DNA from: Bacteroidota bacterium | GTDB lineage: Bacteria > Bacteroidota > Bacteroidia > Chitinophagales > Chitinophagaceae | DNA length: 64,000 nucleotides | Assembly: GCA_018267915.1 (NCBI GenBank) | Contig: JAFDXN010000025.1 | Coordinates: forward strand, 558,001 to 622,000 | Reading direction: 5' to 3' | Part shown: positions 36,660 through 43,918 of the stretch, piece after piece | Layout: each line of letters begins with the position of its first letter | How positions within the stretch are numbered: the stretch's first letter is position 1 | The notes under the pieces: generated by a model | Seen by the model: only the letters and a program-made list of their open reading frames with translations | What the model was told of the DNA's origin: nothing | The model's database searches: none | Program-made: the position numbers and the translations under genes

Positions 36660-37370
36660 TTAATCCATCGCAATGCCTATTGTAGCAAAGCTGACTTTCA
36701 CACCTGGTATTTTCAGTAACGTCAGTGCGCATGACTCGAGCGTAGCGCCCGTGGTCAATACATCATCTATCAGCAGCAAGTGTTTGCCCTCCAATGCTTC
36801 AGCCTGCGTTATTACAAAGGCATCCTGCATGTTCTGCATACGCTCAGCACGGCTTTTTTTGGTTTGGCTTTCGGTATGGCGTCCGCGGGTAAGTGCCTTG
36901 TCAAGTATCGGGGTATGCAATACCTCCGCCAACCCTTCCGCGATTAATAAGCTTTGGTTATAGCCACGTTGTGCTTCTTTTTTGCGGTGCAGGGGCACTG
37001 GGATAAGGCCATCTATTTCGGCTATCCACCCCGTCCGTGCAAGGTCCAACCCAAATTGTTTACCCAGCCACCGGCCCGTCTCCTTTTTATTCTTATACTT
37101 CAGCCCGTGTAATAGATGTTGCAACAGACCCGCGTTAGTAAAATAAGCAAATGAGGTGGCATGTGAATAGGGTATGCGCCCTGCAAAGCGCATCGCTGTG
37201 TCATTATCGTTTACATGATGGTAATCTGTTTTCGGCAGCTCCAGGCTACATGACAGACATAGGACTTCTTCTCCCGCAACAAGCGGACGTGAACAACCTT
37301 CACACAAGCGTGGGTAGAAGAGATGGACAAAACCACTTAATGCTGAAGATATGTTTTTGCTGAAAAGCAT
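36660..37370 (-). CDS. comF: ComF family phosphoribosyltransferase-like protein
   Basis: A 236-residue protein. The N-terminal zinc-finger-like region is LCEGCSRPLVAGEEVLCLSC, the middle carries DGLIPVPLHRKKEAQRGYNQ and the C-terminal PRPP-loop is LLLIDDVLTTGATLESCA. In naturally competent bacteria ComF supports uptake of transforming DNA; its enzymatic substrate is unknown, and in Bacteroidota competence is largely untested. It is convergent with the peptidase gene and lies 30 bp downstream of truB on the same strand. Confidence 0.93.
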   Translation of the reverse strand: MLFSKNISSALSGFVHLFYPRLCEGCSRPLVAGEEVLCLSCSLELPKTDYHHVNDNDTAMRFAGRIPYSHATSFAYFTNAGLLQHLLHGLKYKNKKETGRWLGKQFGLDLARTGWIAEIDGLIPVPLHRKKEAQRGYNQSLLIAEGLAEVLHTPILDKALTRGRHTESQTKKSRAERMQNMQDAFVITQAEALEGKHLLLIDDVLTTGATLESCALTLLKIPGVKVSFATIGIAMD

Positions 37371-37400
37371 CGCTAAAGCAAAATAGCAATTATCCGGGCA

Positions 37401-38108
37401 TTATACTTCCGGTTCTTGAACAGGTGGCTTGGGATGCCAGAAGTCGCGCCATTGGTCGGGGGTGAGTGCTTCTTCAGCACTGAAATTGCCTATTCTGGTA
37501 CGGCGTAGCTCCTGCAGGTAGGCGCCGCACCCTAATTCTTCGCCTACATCGTTGGCCAGCGATCGTATATATGTACCTGTGCTACAGGCTACTCTGAAAT
37601 GCACTTCCGGCAATTTTACGGCAGTTATCTCAAACGCCCCGATTGTAACTGGTCGCGCCTCCAGGGTAATATCCTTTCCCTTACGTGCTAGTTCATAAGC
37701 ACGTTTACCATCTTTTTTAACGGCAGAGTGGATAGGGGGCACCTGCATAATGTCACCGGTAAATTTCTTTGCTGCATCCACGATAGCTGCCTCGCTGATG
37801 TGCTCAAACGGTTTAAAATTCTCCGGCTCGCTCTCAAGATCATAAGTAGGGGTCGTAGCGCCGAAGTGGAAAATACCCGTGTATTCCTTTGGCAATCGCT
37901 GGTATTCAGATATCTTCTTCGTGAATTTTCCCGTGCAGCATATTAGCAGGCCGGTAGCCAAGGGATCCAGCGTTCCGCAGTGCCCTATCTTGGCTTTTGT
38001 CAGTCTTTTGATCTTATTCACAGCATCGAAAGAGGTCCATTTATAGGGCTTATCTATCAATATCACCCCGCCTTCTCTCAGCTCAGGTATAGTGGGCAAG
38101 TGCTTCAT
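37401..38108 (-). CDS. truB: tRNA pseudouridine(55) synthase TruB
   Basis: Makes pseudouridine 55 in the T-loop of tRNAs. 235 residues from the ATG at 38108 (MKHLPTIPELREGGVILIDK), where family members begin; the frame extends upstream to 38222 but only through the intergenic repeat. The catalytic Asp lies in KIGHCGTLDPLATGLLICC; other motifs are YTGIFHFGATTPTYDLES, VPPIHSAVKKDGKRAYELAR and CSTGTYIRSLANDVGEELGC. A TACTTTTG box ends 5 nt before the ATG. Confidence 0.96.
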   Translation of the reverse strand: MKHLPTIPELREGGVILIDKPYKWTSFDAVNKIKRLTKAKIGHCGTLDPLATGLLICCTGKFTKKISEYQRLPKEYTGIFHFGATTPTYDLESEPENFKPFEHISEAAIVDAAKKFTGDIMQVPPIHSAVKKDGKRAYELARKGKDITLEARPVTIGAFEITAVKLPEVHFRVACSTGTYIRSLANDVGEELGCGAYLQELRRTRIGNFSAEEALTPDQWRDFWHPKPPVQEPEV

Positions 38109-38113
38109 CGTCG

Positions 38114-38121
38114 CAAAAGTA
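38114..38121 (-). promoter_or_regulatory. TAnnTTTG -7 element of truB
   Basis: TACTTTTG on the minus strand ends 5 nt before the truB ATG, so the transcript would begin at about the start codon. It almost repeats the gpmI arrangement (TTTTGCGACG-ATG here, TTTTGCGCCG-ATG there). Confidence 0.6.
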
Positions 38122-38129
38122 GGGTAATA

Positions 38130-38228
38130 GGTTGACAGGTGCATATGTTGACAACGCCCGTTATATAGCAAAACGAAAGATGGGATTAGACATATCAACT
38201 TGTCAACCTGCCAACGTATCAACCTACA
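38130..38228. repeat. Degenerate TCAACC-type repeats in the truB/DAHP synthase intergenic region
   Basis: GGTTGAC-like units at 38130-38156 face TCAACT/TCAACC units at 38194-38228, forming a loose inverted arrangement between the two divergent genes. Related runs lie at 1556 and 60851. Confidence 0.5.
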
Positions 38229-38231
38229 CGC

Positions 38232-38239
38232 TACCTTTG
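38232..38239 (+). promoter_or_regulatory. TAnnTTTG -7 element of the DAHP synthase/chorismate mutase gene
   Basis: TACCTTTG ends 6 nt before the ATG at 38246; a nearly leaderless transcript is implied. Confidence 0.6.
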
Positions 38240-38245
38240 CATACT

Positions 38246-39325
38246 ATGTCGTTTTTTACAGCGGAAGATGCCCCTTTTATTATTGCCGGCCCCTGCAGTG
38301 CTGAAACCCGCGAACAGGTTTTGGAGACAGCGGAAGCATTATCGAAAATGCAGGTAAAATTATTCCGCTCAGGTGTTTGGAAGCCCCGTACCAGGCCGGG
38401 CTCTTTCGAAGGGAAAGGGATAGAGGCATTGGAATGGCTGAAGGACGTTAAAGAAACTTATGGGCTTCCCACCACAATAGAGGTAGCCGAGCCGGCACAC
38501 ATTGAGCAGGCCTTAAAATATGGTATTGATGTTTTGTGGGTAGGTGCCCGTACAACAGTGAATCCCTTCCAGGTGCAGCGGCTGGCCGACGCATTAAAAG
38601 GTGTCAACATCCCGCTGATGGTCAAAAACCCCGTGAACCCTGATGTGGACCTCTGGCAGGGAGCCATAGAGCGTTTCGAGCGGATTGGTGTTACGGACAT
38701 AGCAGCTATCCACCGTGGGTTTTCCTCATACGACACAGTATCGGCCTATCGCAATCAGCCTAACTGGCCGATACCGATCGAATTGAAAAGGCGCAAGCCT
38801 GAATTATTCATGATCTGCGATCCCAGTCACATAACCGGCAATCGCGATAAAGTGGCCGAAGTAGCACAAAGAGCTATAGACCTGGGCTTCAGCGGGCTGA
38901 TAATAGAAACACATCCACGGCCGGATGAGGCATTGAGTGACGCTGCACAGCAGTTAACTCCCGATGCTTTGCAGCAGTTGTTGTCTTCACTGGTGTTGCG
39001 ACGTCAATACACGGGCGACATGAGCAAGGCTATGGAGCTTGAGTATCTGCGTCAGCTCATGGATGGTGTAGATGCGGAAATAATAGACCTGCTGGCCCGG
39101 CGCATGGAACTGAGTGAGCGTATGGGTGCTGTAAAAAAGATCAGCAACATGACCGCCTACCAGCCCGACCGCTGGCGCGAAATGCTGGCCAGCCGCAGTG
39201 CCCAGGCCGGCATCAAAATGCTATCCGAAGAATTTATCATGGCACTTTATGAAAGAATACACGAAGAAAGCATTCGCAAACAGTTGGAGATATTGCAGGC
39301 CATGAATAAGGAGATCGAAAAATAG
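38246..39325 (+). CDS. Bifunctional DAHP synthase/chorismate mutase type II
   Basis: 359 residues from the ATG at 38246 (MSFFTAEDAPFIIAGPCSAE); the frame extends upstream to 38132 only through intergenic repeats. The N-terminal 3-deoxy-7-phosphoheptulonate synthase domain (about 1-260) has AGPCSAETREQV, GVWKPRTRPGSFEGKG, LMVKNPVNPDV and ICDPSHITGNRDKVAEV. The C-terminal chorismate mutase domain (about 270-355) has LEYLRQLMDGVDAEIIDLLA, RRMELSERMGAVKK. It starts the shikimate pathway and catalyses the chorismate-to-prephenate step; the fusion lets the mutase act as a regulatory domain in characterised relatives. It is convergent with aroE (3-bp gap). Confidence 0.95.
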   Translation: MSFFTAEDAPFIIAGPCSAETREQVLETAEALSKMQVKLFRSGVWKPRTRPGSFEGKGIEALEWLKDVKETYGLPTTIEVAEPAHIEQALKYGIDVLWVGARTTVNPFQVQRLADALKGVNIPLMVKNPVNPDVDLWQGAIERFERIGVTDIAAIHRGFSSYDTVSAYRNQPNWPIPIELKRRKPELFMICDPSHITGNRDKVAEVAQRAIDLGFSGLIIETHPRPDEALSDAAQQLTPDALQQLLSSLVLRRQYTGDMSKAMELEYLRQLMDGVDAEIIDLLARRMELSERMGAVKKISNMTAYQPDRWREMLASRSAQAGIKMLSEEFIMALYERIHEESIRKQLEILQAMNKEIEK

Positions 39326-39328
39326 TAG

Positions 39329-40057
39329 TTACCTATTCCATATCTCCCATGCTGCGTCCGCCTGCAGTTGCAACATTTCAAGGCCGTTTTTTATAACAGC
39401 TCCCCGCTCTTTGCCCAATTGAAGGAATTTCGTTTCGGACGGGTTGTAAATGAGGTCGTACAATAAATGGCTTTCCCCAATCCCGTCGTAGGGTATTTTC
39501 GGTGCCTGTTCCGCGTTTGGGTATTTCCCTAAAGGGGTACAATTAATGATCAGCTTATTTGCGGCAATGGTTCCTTCATCAAGTTCTTCGTATTGCAGCA
39601 CACTTTCGGTTTTGCTTCTCGACACTTTTGTATAGCTGATGCCAAGATTTTCCAACACATATGCCACTGCTTTTGATGCACCACCGGTGCCTAGCACCAG
39701 TGCTTCCCTATGTTGCTGTTTCAGCAAAGGCACCAGGCTCTGTGCAAAACCGATGACATCGGTATTGTATCCTGTTTTGATCCCATCCCGGAACGAGATC
39801 GTATTTACTGCACCCACTCTTTCCGCCACTTCATCAAGTTTGTCAAGGTAAGGTATCACTTGCTTCTTATACGGAATCGTAACATTCAATCCCTTCAAAG
39901 GTTGGCTGTGTAAAAGAGATTCGAGTTCGGAAATAGATGCAAGCGGGTAAAGTTCATACCGCGCGTCAATATGCAGGTCAGCAAATTTTTTTGCAAAATA
40001 TTCAGGCGAAAACGAATGGCCCAGTGGATAACCGATCAGTCCGTATTCAGCCGGCAT
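39329..40057 (-). CDS. aroE: Shikimate dehydrogenase
   Basis: NADPH-dependent reduction of 3-dehydroshikimate. 242 residues, slightly short for the family. The substrate-binding domain has YGLIGYPLGHSFSPEYFAKK and LKGLNVTIPYKKQVIPYLD (catalytic Lys); the nucleotide-binding domain has TGYNTDVIGFAQSL and VLGTGGASKAVAYVLENLG. It follows the phosphosulfolactate-synthase-like gene by 6 bp and probably shares its promoter. It is convergent with the DAHP synthase gene, so two shikimate-pathway genes meet tail to tail. Confidence 0.95.
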   Translation of the reverse strand: MPAEYGLIGYPLGHSFSPEYFAKKFADLHIDARYELYPLASISELESLLHSQPLKGLNVTIPYKKQVIPYLDKLDEVAERVGAVNTISFRDGIKTGYNTDVIGFAQSLVPLLKQQHREALVLGTGGASKAVAYVLENLGISYTKVSRSKTESVLQYEELDEGTIAANKLIINCTPLGKYPNAEQAPKIPYDGIGESHLLYDLIYNPSETKFLQLGKERGAVIKNGLEMLQLQADAAWEIWNR

Positions 40058-40063
40058 AGTCTA

Positions 40064-40858
40064 TCAAGATTCAAGTCCGTTGGAGCGCACCTTTTCCATC
40101 TTATCCAGGAAAAGATGAAATGTATCGCCACGCAGTCCCACGCGCGTTGCTTCCAGCGGTATCACTTCCGCGGGAGCAATATTGCCCAGGTTCACATTAG
40201 CGCCCAGCAGTTCAAGGAAGTAAACCTGCTGCGCCTTTTGTGGTGCTTCCCACATGATCTTTTCAGATGGTATCTTGGTAAGGATCTCCTGCACCAGTCC
40301 CTCACGTACTTCTCCCGAACCGCGGTAGATGCCCACATTGCCCGCTTCGCGTGCTTCAGCTATCACATAGCTGGCCCCCGCTTCCAGCTCGGCAGCCATC
40401 AGTTCTATCCATTTATAGGGCGGCATGATATGCGTAGCATCCTTAGAGCCCACTTCGGAAAAGACAGTCACATGCTTTGCCAGCTTCTCGATATAACCGC
40501 ATTTTTCAGAATGTGGTATCGTGATAGAACCATCGGAAACTTCCACATAGCTAAGGCCGTAATCTTTTATGAACGACACATAATCGTCAAACTGGTTACG
40601 GATCAGGAAGGCCTCGAACAGTGTTCCGCCAAAATAAACCGGTATGCCGGATTGGGTATATATTTCTATTTTTTCACGCAGATGATCGGTAACCAATGGC
40701 GTACCGAAGCCCAGCTTTACAATGTCAACATAGGGAGCCGCTACAGAAAGAAAGTCTTTAACGCCTTCTATACCCATGCCTTTGTCCATTACCATGGTCA
40801 GTCCGTACGAGCGTGGCTTGGCAGTTCTCAGGGGCAGTTGACTTAAGGGGAAATTCAT
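40064..40858 (-). CDS. Phosphosulfolactate synthase (ComA family)
   Basis: 264 residues. Matches the ComA/phosphosulfolactate synthase TIM-barrel family: RSYGLTMVMDKGMGIEGVKD, VDIVKLGFGTPLV, GIPVYFGGTLFEAFLIRNQF, YVEVSDGSITIPHSEKCGYI, FSEVGSKDATHIMPPYKWIE, ASYVIAEAREAGNVGIYRG, IMWEAPQKAQQVYFLELLG. The archaeal enzyme adds sulfite to phosphoenolpyruvate as the first step of coenzyme M synthesis. In a bacterium the product is more likely used for another sulfonate, for example sulfolactate; this is inference. A complete consensus promoter lies just upstream and aroE 6 bp downstream. Confidence 0.9.
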   Translation of the reverse strand: MNFPLSQLPLRTAKPRSYGLTMVMDKGMGIEGVKDFLSVAAPYVDIVKLGFGTPLVTDHLREKIEIYTQSGIPVYFGGTLFEAFLIRNQFDDYVSFIKDYGLSYVEVSDGSITIPHSEKCGYIEKLAKHVTVFSEVGSKDATHIMPPYKWIELMAAELEAGASYVIAEAREAGNVGIYRGSGEVREGLVQEILTKIPSEKIMWEAPQKAQQVYFLELLGANVNLGNIAPAEVIPLEATRVGLRGDTFHLFLDKMEKVRSNGLES

Positions 40859-40880
40859 TGCGTATGTTTCTTTAGTAAAA

Positions 40881-40911
40881 CAAAGGTAGTGTTTCGCTCA
40901 GGATGAGCAAA
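40881..40911 (-). promoter_or_regulatory. Complete Bacteroidota promoter for the phosphosulfolactate synthase-aroE pair
   Basis: On the minus strand TTTG (40911-40908), 19 nt, then TACCTTTG (40888-40881); this is exact -33/-7 spacing. The ATG follows after 22 nt, at 40858. Confidence 0.82.
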
Positions 40912-40954
40912 AATGTACTAACACTTTGTATATTAGCGCTATATTTTTCGGTTT

Positions 40955-41245
40955 ATGAAGCGTAATGTTCCTGTTTTGGGTCTTGTGATTGGTTTGTTGG
41001 CACCGGTTGTTGGCTTTGTTATTATGTATTTCATATGGGGTCGTGCTAACCCATTCAGTGCTTTTTGCAGGCAATTGATGAACGATCATGATATGGCGTC
41101 AAAAGTCCTCAGCCTGGCGTTGCTGATCAATCTCATCCCTTTCAGCTTATACACGCGCAAGCGCCTGGACTATACAGCAAGAGGCGTTCTCGTTGCAACG
41201 GTGCTGTATGCTGTGTTTATCCTTCTGATCAAATACGTATGGTAG
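40955..41245 (+). CDS. Small membrane protein of unknown function
   Basis: 96 residues with three predicted membrane helices: VLGLVIGLLAPVVGFVIMYF (about 7-28), VLSLALLINLIPFSLYT (about 50-67) and GVLVATVLYAVFILLIKYVW (about 77-96). A short loop with NPFSAFCRQLMNDHDMASK lies between the first two. It ends 4 bp before lpxB on the same strand and is probably co-transcribed with it, so a link to lipid A or envelope function is possible but not shown. I do not recognise a named family with confidence. Confidence 0.75.
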   Translation: MKRNVPVLGLVIGLLAPVVGFVIMYFIWGRANPFSAFCRQLMNDHDMASKVLSLALLINLIPFSLYTRKRLDYTARGVLVATVLYAVFILLIKYVW

Positions 41246-41249
41246 CCTC

Positions 41250-42350
41250 ATGCGCTATTATATAATAGCCGGCGAAGCTAGCGGAGACCTGCATGGTAGC
41301 AACCTCATAAAAGCATTGAGGGCAAAAGACCCCGATGCGGAGATAAAGGCCTGGGGCGGTGATAAAATGGAAGCTGCAGGCGCTACACTTGTTAAGCATA
41401 TCCGCGATCTGGCATTTATGGGTTTTGTCGAAGTCTTAAAGCACCTCGGCACCATACTCGATAACATTTCCTTTTGCAAAACAGATATCCTGCAATACAA
41501 GCCTGATGTCATCATCTTCATCGACTACCCGGGCTTCAATATGCGCATTGCCGAATGGGCCAGGAAGCAGGGTTTCAAAACTGTTTACTACATCTCTCCA
41601 ACAGTATGGGCCTGGAAAGAAAACCGGGTAAAAAAGATAAAGCGTGATGTGGACCTCATGATGGTGATACTGCCTTTCGAGGTCGACTTTTATAAAAGCC
41701 GCTGGCAGCACGATGTGGTGTATGTAGGCCATCCGCTGATAGAAGTGATAGAGCGTGAAAAAGAGGTTCCCCCGGTTTCGCTAAACACAAGCAAGCCCGT
41801 CATTGCCGTGTTGCCCGGCAGCCGCAAACAGGAGATACTTACCAAGTTGCCTGTGATGATGCAAATGGTGCAACACTTTCCCCAATACACCTTTGTAGTC
41901 GCAAAAGCTCCATCATTGCCTGATGAGTTGTACACAAGCATCATAGGCGATAAAGATGTACTGCTGGTAAAGAATCAAACATATAATGTGCTCAAACAGG
42001 CAGAAGCAGCACTCGTAACCAGCGGCACTGCTACCCTGGAAACTGCCCTTTTCGGCGTGCCGCAGGTGGTCTGCTACAAGGCTGAGCCAATATCATTCTG
42101 GATAGCAAAAAGAATAGTTAGGGTGAAATACATTTCCCTGGTCAACCTGATCATGGACAAGCCGGTCGTGACGGAACTAATACAAGGTGATCTCAACGAG
42201 CAGAACCTAAAAAACGAGCTTGAAAAATTGCTCACCGATGGCCCCGGACTACAGAGCATGAAGAAAGACTATGCAGAATTGTGGACAAAGCTCGGCAGCC
42301 GTAATGCCTCCACCGAGGCGGCAGGTGCGATCATGGGCCTTTTAAACTAA
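41250..42350 (+). CDS. lpxB: Lipid-A-disaccharide synthase
   Basis: Membrane-associated GT-B glycosyltransferase joining UDP-2,3-diacylglucosamine and lipid X. 366 residues, normal. The N-terminal RYYIIAGEASGDLHGSNLIK, the LAFMGFVEVLKHLG stretch, FIDYPGFNMRIAEWARK, VYYISPTVWAWKENRVKKI, YVGHPLIE and the C-terminal TSGTATLETALFGVPQVVCY are all family features. It confirms that the organism makes lipid A. A hairpin at 42367 lies after the stop, but its T-tract is on the minus strand. Confidence 0.97.
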   Translation: MRYYIIAGEASGDLHGSNLIKALRAKDPDAEIKAWGGDKMEAAGATLVKHIRDLAFMGFVEVLKHLGTILDNISFCKTDILQYKPDVIIFIDYPGFNMRIAEWARKQGFKTVYYISPTVWAWKENRVKKIKRDVDLMMVILPFEVDFYKSRWQHDVVYVGHPLIEVIEREKEVPPVSLNTSKPVIAVLPGSRKQEILTKLPVMMQMVQHFPQYTFVVAKAPSLPDELYTSIIGDKDVLLVKNQTYNVLKQAEAALVTSGTATLETALFGVPQVVCYKAEPISFWIAKRIVRVKYISLVNLIMDKPVVTELIQGDLNEQNLKNELEKLLTDGPGLQSMKKDYAELWTKLGSRNASTEAAGAIMGLLN

Positions 42351-42360
42351 GATTTAATAA

Positions 42361-42386
42361 AACAAAAAGTCGCCCGAAGGCGACTT
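42361..42386 (-). terminator. Terminator for the tRNA-Ala gene
   Basis: AAGTCGCC at 42367-42374 and GGCGACTT at 42379-42386 pair around CGAA. On the minus strand the hairpin is followed by TTTTTGTTTT, matching termination of the tRNA transcript. Confidence 0.82.
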
Positions 42387-42394
42387 AAAGCTTG

Positions 42395-42468
<74 letters not shown>

Positions 42469-42530
42469 ATGGGGCAGCAAATATAGACCATTTCCACAAA
42501 AAAGCTTAACTTTAATAAAATGCAATTGCC

Positions 42531-42704
42531 ATGAAGAAGGAAGGAATTTGGAACCAGATATTAACCTATTTCTACCTGAGAAAAAGAGATGCGGATGCAC
42601 CGAAGAATACAAATATTTTTCTAATGCATGGGATGAACCGGCTATCACTATTTATTTTCCTTGTCGGCATTATTGTAATGATCATACGTTTACTTAAACG
42701 TTAG
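42531..42704 (+). CDS. 57-residue membrane protein (resembles DUF6728)
   Basis: A short gene. It reads MKKEGIWNQILTYFYLRKRD, then ADAPKNTNIFLMHGMNRLS and a C-terminal membrane helix LFIFLVGIIVMIIRLLKR. The pattern of an amphipathic YFYLRKRD start, a Met-His-Gly-x-N-R turn and a single helix with a basic end is what I recall for the small Bacteroidota family DUF6728. A strong terminator 22 bp after the stop supports a real transcript. It is probably an inner-membrane protein; function unknown. Confidence 0.72.
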   Translation: MKKEGIWNQILTYFYLRKRDADAPKNTNIFLMHGMNRLSLFIFLVGIIVMIIRLLKR

Positions 42705-42725
42705 TTGAACGCCATTAAGCTGTTT

Positions 42726-42752
42726 AAATCGCCTTCGGGCGATTTTTTGTTT
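42726..42752 (+). terminator. Rho-independent terminator after the 57-residue gene
   Basis: AAATCGCC at 42726-42733 pairs with GGCGATTT at 42738-42745 around TTCG, followed by TTTTGTTTT. Confidence 0.9.
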
Positions 42753-42766
42753 TACCTTGCTGCTCA

Positions 42767-43552
42767 ATGCCCGATATCCGCACAGTTAATGTCACCCGCT
42801 ACGTTACGCCACTGCGTGAAGGCGGCTCATTACCGGCTATCGCCGGTGCCGACGATGGTTTCCTGTATGTGCTCAAGTTCCGTGGAGCAGGACAGGGTAA
42901 GCGCGCTTTGATCGCTGAGCTTATCGGTGGTGAAATTGCTCGCGCGCTCGGCCTGAAAATTCCCGAGATCGTCTTCGCCAACCTCGACACTGCTTTCGGT
43001 CGCACCGAGCCCGACGAGGAGATACAAGACCTGCTCAAGGCCAGCGTTGGCTTAAATCTCGGTTTGCATTACCTGTCGGGTTCCATTACCTACGATCCTG
43101 CAGTTACGAAGATCGACCCCCTTCTGGCATCAAAGATCGTCTGGCTCGATAGCCTGCTGATGAATGTGGACCGCACCTGCCGCAATACCAACATGCTCAT
43201 CTGGAACAGGGAGCTCTGGCTTATCGATCATGGCGCTGCTTTATATTTCCACCACTCCTGGAGTGATTGGCGTGAAAAGGCACTTTTGCCTTTCCTCCAG
43301 GTCAAAGACCATGTGCTGTTACCGCAAGCCTCCGAACTGGAGCAGGTCGATAAGACATTTCGTGTGATACTGACTGAAGATATCATTAGCGCCATAGTAG
43401 GCCTCTTGCCCGATGATTGGCTGGTTGAAGATTCGCCTTTCGATGTACCGTCTGAACACAGGCAGGCTTATGTAGAATTCTTAACTTCACGGCTGGCCAA
43501 TTCTCAAACATTCGTAAAAGCAGCACAGGATGCCCGCACAGCAATTATTTGA
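42767..43552 (+). CDS. HipA-like kinase (short form)
   Basis: 261 residues, much shorter than the classical toxin HipA (about 440). Kinase-type motifs remain: an ATP-site Lys37 in FLYVLKFRG, the catalytic-loop-like LLMNVDRTCRNTNML (Asp135, Asn140) and the metal-binding LIDHGAALYF (Asp154). This is the arrangement of the HipA_2-like group. It overlaps the next gene, DUF3037, by 23 bp, and the helicase follows 2 bp after that, so the three are surely co-transcribed. Its substrate is unknown; no HipB-like DNA-binding antitoxin is next to it. Confidence 0.85.
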   Translation: MPDIRTVNVTRYVTPLREGGSLPAIAGADDGFLYVLKFRGAGQGKRALIAELIGGEIARALGLKIPEIVFANLDTAFGRTEPDEEIQDLLKASVGLNLGLHYLSGSITYDPAVTKIDPLLASKIVWLDSLLMNVDRTCRNTNMLIWNRELWLIDHGAALYFHHSWSDWREKALLPFLQVKDHVLLPQASELEQVDKTFRVILTEDIISAIVGLLPDDWLVEDSPFDVPSEHRQAYVEFLTSRLANSQTFVKAAQDARTAII

Positions 43553-43916
43553 GTATGCGGTGATACGCATCGTGCCCCGTGTGGAACGGGAGGAATTTCT
43601 GAACGTAGGGGTAGTACTCTATTGTTCGGGGGCAAAGTTCCTGCGGGTAAAGTTCAACCTGGATAAGCAACGGCTTACTGCTTTCTCCGAAAAACTCGAT
43701 ATCAGGGAAGTTCACGAATACCTTTGTGCATTCGAGCAAATATGTAACGGTGCAGAGGCGGGTGGCCCGATCGCAAAGCTGGCCATTGCCGAGCGCTTTC
43801 GCTGGCTCACTGCCACACGAAGCACCATTGTGCAAAGCTCGAAAGTACATCCTGGCCTTTGCGATGATCCCGCCGAAATGTTGGACAAGCTTTATGAGCA
43901 AATGGTACTGGTGTAA
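43530..43916 (+). CDS. DUF3037 domain-containing protein
   Basis: A 128-residue, soluble protein: YAVIRIVPRVEREEFLNVGV, VLYCSGAKFLRVKFNLDKQR and a C-terminal FRWLTATRSTIVQSSKVHPG with CDDPAEMLDKLYEQMVLV. These match DUF3037, a family of unknown function that is often found directly behind short HipA-like kinases. It begins inside the 3' end of the kinase gene (23-bp overlap), which implies translational coupling, and ends 2 bp before the helicase. It may be the functional partner of the kinase, but that is inference. Confidence 0.88.
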   Translation: MPAQQLFEYAVIRIVPRVEREEFLNVGVVLYCSGAKFLRVKFNLDKQRLTAFSEKLDIREVHEYLCAFEQICNGAEAGGPIAKLAIAERFRWLTATRSTIVQSSKVHPGLCDDPAEMLDKLYEQMVLV

Positions 43917-43918
43917 GC

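Noticed and set aside
39971..40846. 291-codon plus-strand frame opposite the phosphosulfolactate synthase gene
   Set aside because: Antisense shadow of a gene with clear family motifs and a consensus promoter.
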